Shown piece by piece: positions 61,359-64,000 of a stretch of DNA of 64,000 nucleotides. The notes below the pieces were generated by a model. That model worked only from the letters and a program-made list of their open reading frames with translations. It had not been told where the DNA came from and did not search any database. The stretch is from JAXLVB01 sp044228045 (GTDB lineage: Bacteria > Bacteroidota > Bacteroidia > Cytophagales > Spirosomataceae): positions 1 through 64,000 of the forward strand of contig JBGAVQ010000002.1 in assembly GCA_044228045.1 (NCBI GenBank), given 5' to 3'. The position numbers and the translations under genes are program-made. How positions within the stretch are numbered: position 1 is the first letter of the stretch; the number at the start of each line of letters is the position of its first letter.

Positions 61359-62324
61359 TCACAAATATCGTTCTCCCACCAAGTAATTTTTTACATAATC
61401 TGAAATACCTTCTTCTAAGGTATGAAAGGGGCGGTCGTAGCCAATAGAGCGCAGTTTGCTCATGTTGGCTTGAGTAAAATATTGGTATTTATCCCTAATA
61501 TCTGCCGGTGTGTCAACAAAGTCAATTTGAGGCGTGAGGTCAAGGGCTTTGAAGGTGTTGGTAGCCAAGTCTAAAAAAGTACGAGCTTTGCCTGAGCCTA
61601 AGTTGTAGATACCTGAATGCTTACGCTGGTACATCAAAAACATACAAACCTCCACCAAGTCTTTTACATAGACAAAGTCCCTCATTTGTTCGCCGTCCTT
61701 ATAATCTGGGTTATGTGAACGAAACAGCCTCATTTGGCCCGAAGCTTGAATTTGATTAAATGTATGAAAAATAACCGAAGCCATTCGCCCTTTGTGGTAT
61801 TCGTTAGGGCCATACACATTAAAAAACTTCAATCCTGCCCAAAAAAACGGTTTTTCGCTTTGGCGCAAAGCCCAAATATCAAACTCGTTTTTAGAGTCGC
61901 CATAAGGGTTGAGCGGCCTTAGCTTGGACACTAAACTTTCGTTGTCGTCATAACCCAATTCGCCAAGGCCATACGTAGCAGCAGAGGAGGCATAGACCAA
62001 CGGAATCTGATAATCAATACATTTTTGCCAAATTTGCTTAGAGTAACTAACATTAAGTTTTTCAAAGATGCTGCGGTCAAATTCGGTAGTGTCGGTACGT
62101 GCACCTATGTGAAAGATGAATTCTACTTCGTAATAATTTTGATCAAGCCAGTCAAAAAAGTGGTCTCTTTCTACTCGTTCAAGAATATGTTTTCCTACTA
62201 AATTTTTATTTTTTTGTTCATCCGAAAAATCATCAACTGCGATGATATGCTTAAAATTGTCTTGATTGAGACGTTCAACCAAACAACTTCCGATGAATCC
62301 TGCTGCACCTGTTACAATAATCAT
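61359..62324 (-). CDS. rfaD: ADP-L-glycero-D-manno-heptose 6-epimerase
   Basis: Makes the heptose donor used for lipopolysaccharide inner core. The 321-residue extended short-chain dehydrogenase has IIVTGAAGFIGS, ARTDTTEFDRSIF, YASSAATYG and the YxxxK pair in NPYGDSKNEFD, plus the family FNVYGPNEYHKG. The ATG is at 62324. It lies between a small membrane ORF and the convergent glycosyltransferase. Confidence 0.93.
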   Translation of the reverse strand: MIIVTGAAGFIGSCLVERLNQDNFKHIIAVDDFSDEQKNKNLVGKHILERVERDHFFDWLDQNYYEVEFIFHIGARTDTTEFDRSIFEKLNVSYSKQIWQKCIDYQIPLVYASSAATYGLGELGYDDNESLVSKLRPLNPYGDSKNEFDIWALRQSEKPFFWAGLKFFNVYGPNEYHKGRMASVIFHTFNQIQASGQMRLFRSHNPDYKDGEQMRDFVYVKDLVEVCMFLMYQRKHSGIYNLGSGKARTFLDLATNTFKALDLTPQIDFVDTPADIRDKYQYFTQANMSKLRSIGYDRPFHTLEEGISDYVKNYLVGERYL

Positions 62325-62327
62325 ACG

Positions 62328-62570
62328 TTAAAATTTTTCTGCTGGTGGATAGGTATTTTTACTTAGCAAGAAAAGTTTGTAAAGGTAGCTTAATGCATAA
62401 TAAAAATCCATAGACAGAAAAGTGATAAAATTGTACTTTTTTGAGATAACTTCTTGACTTTTTAAGTAAAGTACCGAAGATACTAAACCATACGAACCCA
62501 ACCATATCCACTGCAATACCACAATGAAGTTAGCATCCAGGCCTCTGTTTACCCACCTCGGGTTACGCAC
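62328..62570 (-). CDS. Possible small membrane protein upstream of rfaD
   Basis: An 80-codon frame starting at a GTG (62570) and ending three bases before the rfaD ATG. It contains a hydrophobic stretch (FIVVLQWIWLGSYGLV) and the tail FLSMDFYYALSYLYKLFLLS. The tail looks like a real protein C-terminus, and the tight spacing to rfaD supports translation, but the family is not recognised. It could be the remnant of a longer gene cut at its 5' end. Confidence 0.4.
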   Translation of the reverse strand: MRNPRWVNRGLDANFIVVLQWIWLGSYGLVSSVLYLKSQEVISKKYNFITFLSMDFYYALSYLYKLFLLSKNTYPPAEKF

Positions 62571-62610
62571 CTCAGGTTGTGGACCCCGCTGTAAATTGTA
62601 AATTGATTAT

Positions 62611-62618
62611 TACCTTTG
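62611..62618 (+). promoter_or_regulatory. -7 box upstream of the queD-like gene
   Basis: TACCTTTG matches TAnnTTTG exactly, 27 bases before the ATG at 62638. This would give a leader of about 14 bases. No TTTG is seen at -33. Confidence 0.45.
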
Positions 62619-62637
62619 TGAAAATTTTAGCACAATA

Positions 62638-63057
62638 ATGGTTTACGTTAGTAGAAAAGAACACTTTAACGCAGCGCATCGCTTGTACAATCCAGCTTGG
62701 AGCGACGAACAAAACGCTGAGGTATTTGGCCCCTGCGCCAATGTGAACTGGCATGGTCATAATTTTGAATTGGTAGTAACGGTAAAGGGAATCCCTCATC
62801 CAGATACTGGATTTGTCATTGATTTGAAAAAATTAAGCAGCCTCATTAAACAAGAAGTTGTTGAAAAAGTAGATCATAAAAACTTGAACTTAGATGTTGA
62901 ATTTATGCAAGGCAAAATGGCCAGTTGTGAGGTTTTTGTGATAGAAATCTGGAAAATTTTGGCTCCAAAGATTAAGGAAATTGCACCAAATGCACAGCTT
63001 CATCACCTACATTTGGTAGAAACCCCGAAGAATTTTGTGGATTATTATGGAGAATAA
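62638..63057 (+). CDS. queD: 6-carboxytetrahydropterin synthase-like (QueD/PTPS family)
   Basis: A 139-residue enzyme of the 6-pyruvoyl-tetrahydropterin synthase fold. Zinc ligands are in HFNAAHRL (His) and NWHGHNFEL (two His). VDHKNLNL and the Glu of LHLVETPKNF complete the active site. The cysteine of the family appears in VFGPCANVNWHGHN. It probably makes the queuosine precursor carboxytetrahydropterin, although a pterin role is possible. It runs directly into lpxB, with three bases between them. Confidence 0.88.
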   Translation: MVYVSRKEHFNAAHRLYNPAWSDEQNAEVFGPCANVNWHGHNFELVVTVKGIPHPDTGFVIDLKKLSSLIKQEVVEKVDHKNLNLDVEFMQGKMASCEVFVIEIWKILAPKIKEIAPNAQLHHLHLVETPKNFVDYYGE

Positions 63058-63060
63058 CGC

Positions 63061-64000
63061 ATGACCTATTTTATCATTGCAGGCGAGCGTTCGGGAGATT
63101 TGCATGGGGCCAATTTGATAAATGCGCTCCGATTTAAAGACCCTCATGCCCAAGTGTTTGCCTATGGGGGTGAGCAAATGCAAGCAGCTGGTGCCACACT
63201 TTTGCAACACTATCAGGCATATTCGATGATGGGTTTTGTAGAAGTATTCTTCAACCTCAAAAAATTATTGGGTGTGATGTCTGCTTGCAAAAAAGCCATT
63301 GTAGCGCATCAACCCGATGTGGTTATTTTGATAGATTTTGCAGGATTCAACCTCCGCATTGCCAAATTCGCTAAAAAACAAGGCTTTCGTACCTTCTATT
63401 ATATTTCGCCCAAAGTATGGGCTTGGAATCAAAAGCGAGCCTTGGCCATTAAGCAAGTAATAGACCGAATGTTTGTGATTTTGCCTTTTGAGGTAGATTT
63501 TTACAAACGCTTCAACTATGAAGTAGATTATGTAGGCAATCCTTTATTAGATGCTATCAAGGCGTTTGTGCCTAACCCAAATTTCTGTCAAGCGCATCAA
63601 CTAAACTCCAAGGCTATTGTTGCCCTATTGCCTGGGAGTCGAGAGCAAGAGATTCTCAAAATGCTTCCCAAAATGCTCTCTGTAGTTTCACAATTTCCTG
63701 ATTATCAGTTCGTAGTAGCAGGAGTCAGTAATTTGCCTCTCAACTTGTACCAGCAAAGTTTAGCGCAATTACCAAGCGTTAAATTGGTGATGGATTCGGC
63801 GTATGACTTGCTTTATGTGGCATCATCAGCGTTGGTTACCTCTGGAACAGCTACTTTGGAAACAGCTCTTTTTAATGTTCCGCAAGTAGTTTGTTATGAA
63901 ACCAGTACCTTATCCTATCAAATAGGAAAGAGGCTCATCAGTGTACCGTTTATTTCGTTGGTTAATTTGATTGCTAACAAGGAAGTTGTTAAAGAACTGA
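63061..64000 (+). CDS. lpxB: Lipid-A-disaccharide synthase, cut by the window end
   Basis: Glycosyltransferase that joins UDP-diacylglucosamine and lipid X to make the lipid A disaccharide. The frame is open from the ATG at 63061 to the edge (313 codons, no stop). It has MTYFIIAGERSGDLHGANL, DVVILIDFAGFNLRIA, YYISPKVWAWNQKR and LLPGSREQEI, all typical LpxB blocks. About 50-60 residues are missing at the C-terminus. Confidence 0.95.
   Translation, partial: MTYFIIAGERSGDLHGANLINALRFKDPHAQVFAYGGEQMQAAGATLLQHYQAYSMMGFVEVFFNLKKLLGVMSACKKAIVAHQPDVVILIDFAGFNLRIAKFAKKQGFRTFYYISPKVWAWNQKRALAIKQVIDRMFVILPFEVDFYKRFNYEVDYVGNPLLDAIKAFVPNPNFCQAHQLNSKAIVALLPGSREQEILKMLPKMLSVVSQFPDYQFVVAGVSNLPLNLYQQSLAQLPSVKLVMDSAYDLLYVASSALVTSGTATLETALFNVPQVVCYETSTLSYQIGKRLISVPFISLVNLIANKEVVKEL

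Noticed and set aside
62572..62799. 75-codon minus-strand frame over queD
   Set aside because: Antisense to the strongly conserved queD reading frame.

Overview
The window looks like a chromosome segment from a member of the Bacteroidota, most plausibly Cytophagales (Spirosomaceae-like). The signs are Bacteroidota promoter motifs (TTTG, 19 bases, TAnnTTTG), few Shine-Dalgarno sites, a secreted protease carrying a type IX secretion sorting domain, a LytS/LytTR pair, a Nudix-type (NrtR-like) regulator, a YoeB-like toxin, DUF1343/NamZ and nspC. Base composition is moderately AT-rich. Most genes are housekeeping, envelope or sugar-nucleotide genes. No prophage, transposase or CRISPR array is visible.

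Layout. 0-4 kb: Fe-S assembly genes sufC-sufD-sufS with a toxin-antitoxin pair between sufC and sufD. sufS is cut short, and the first codons of sufE face it head-on. 4-7.3 kb: a Tat-exported Gfo/Idh oxidoreductase and a LytS/LytTR two-component pair. 7.3-10.6 kb: a secreted S9 peptidase with a near-perfect promoter, then a large hairpin. 10.6-14.7 kb: a candidate uptake operon of secreted esterase, acyl-CoA ligase, 37-residue membrane peptide and sodium symporter. 14.7-18.6 kb: a broken subtilisin, a lipoprotein and a 5'-nucleotidase-like lipoprotein. 18.9-25.4 kb: guaA, an SGNH-MBOAT-SGNH O-acylation cluster, a frameshifted NamZ-like lipoprotein and folB. 25.4-29.3 kb: DivIVA-like and WD40 proteins, a phosphopantetheinyl transferase and a SirB1-type protein. 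29.4-36.1 kb: galE coupled to higBA, then rfbB, rfbA, two uncharacterised envelope proteins and kynU. 36.1-44.2 kb: nspC, an acyltransferase, a site-2 protease (frameshifted), a HAD hydrolase, accA, an AAA ATPase, an aminopeptidase P-like protein and a methyltransferase. 44.3-44.7 kb: two degenerate tRNA-like repeats, then a good tRNA-Ala(GGC) and terminator. 44.9-51.9 kb: an NrtR-like regulator, NlpC/P60 hydrolase, tex and an AddA-like helicase-nuclease. 52-57 kb: a DoxX-like membrane protein, pyrG and yidC, all broken by frameshifts. 57-64 kb: a periplasmic-binding-like lipoprotein-type gene, hemL, a family 2 glycosyltransferase, rfaD, a queD-like gene and the start of lpxB.

Two themes stand out. 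First, intergenic repeats. Arrays of TCATT-type units with an exact 8-base period sit 10-14 bases upstream of the start codons of three unrelated genes (sufS, rfbA, tex), always in the same orientation relative to the gene. A second array type, with AGTC/GACT units about every 9 bases, flanks folB and recurs near 45.6 kb. A dispersed repeat occurs twice, once without and once with an inserted 21-base inverted-repeat hairpin, like an empty and a filled site. Second, frameshifts. Several genes, including the normally essential pyrG and yidC, carry small indels, and the 52.3-53.95 kb stretch is densely damaged. This suggests sequence or assembly error more than gene decay, and calls for caution with every broken gene reported here.

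No wholly new multi-gene defence or metabolic system could be shown from the sequence alone. The leader arrays, the hairpin insertion and the symporter/peptide/ligase/esterase operon are the best leads.
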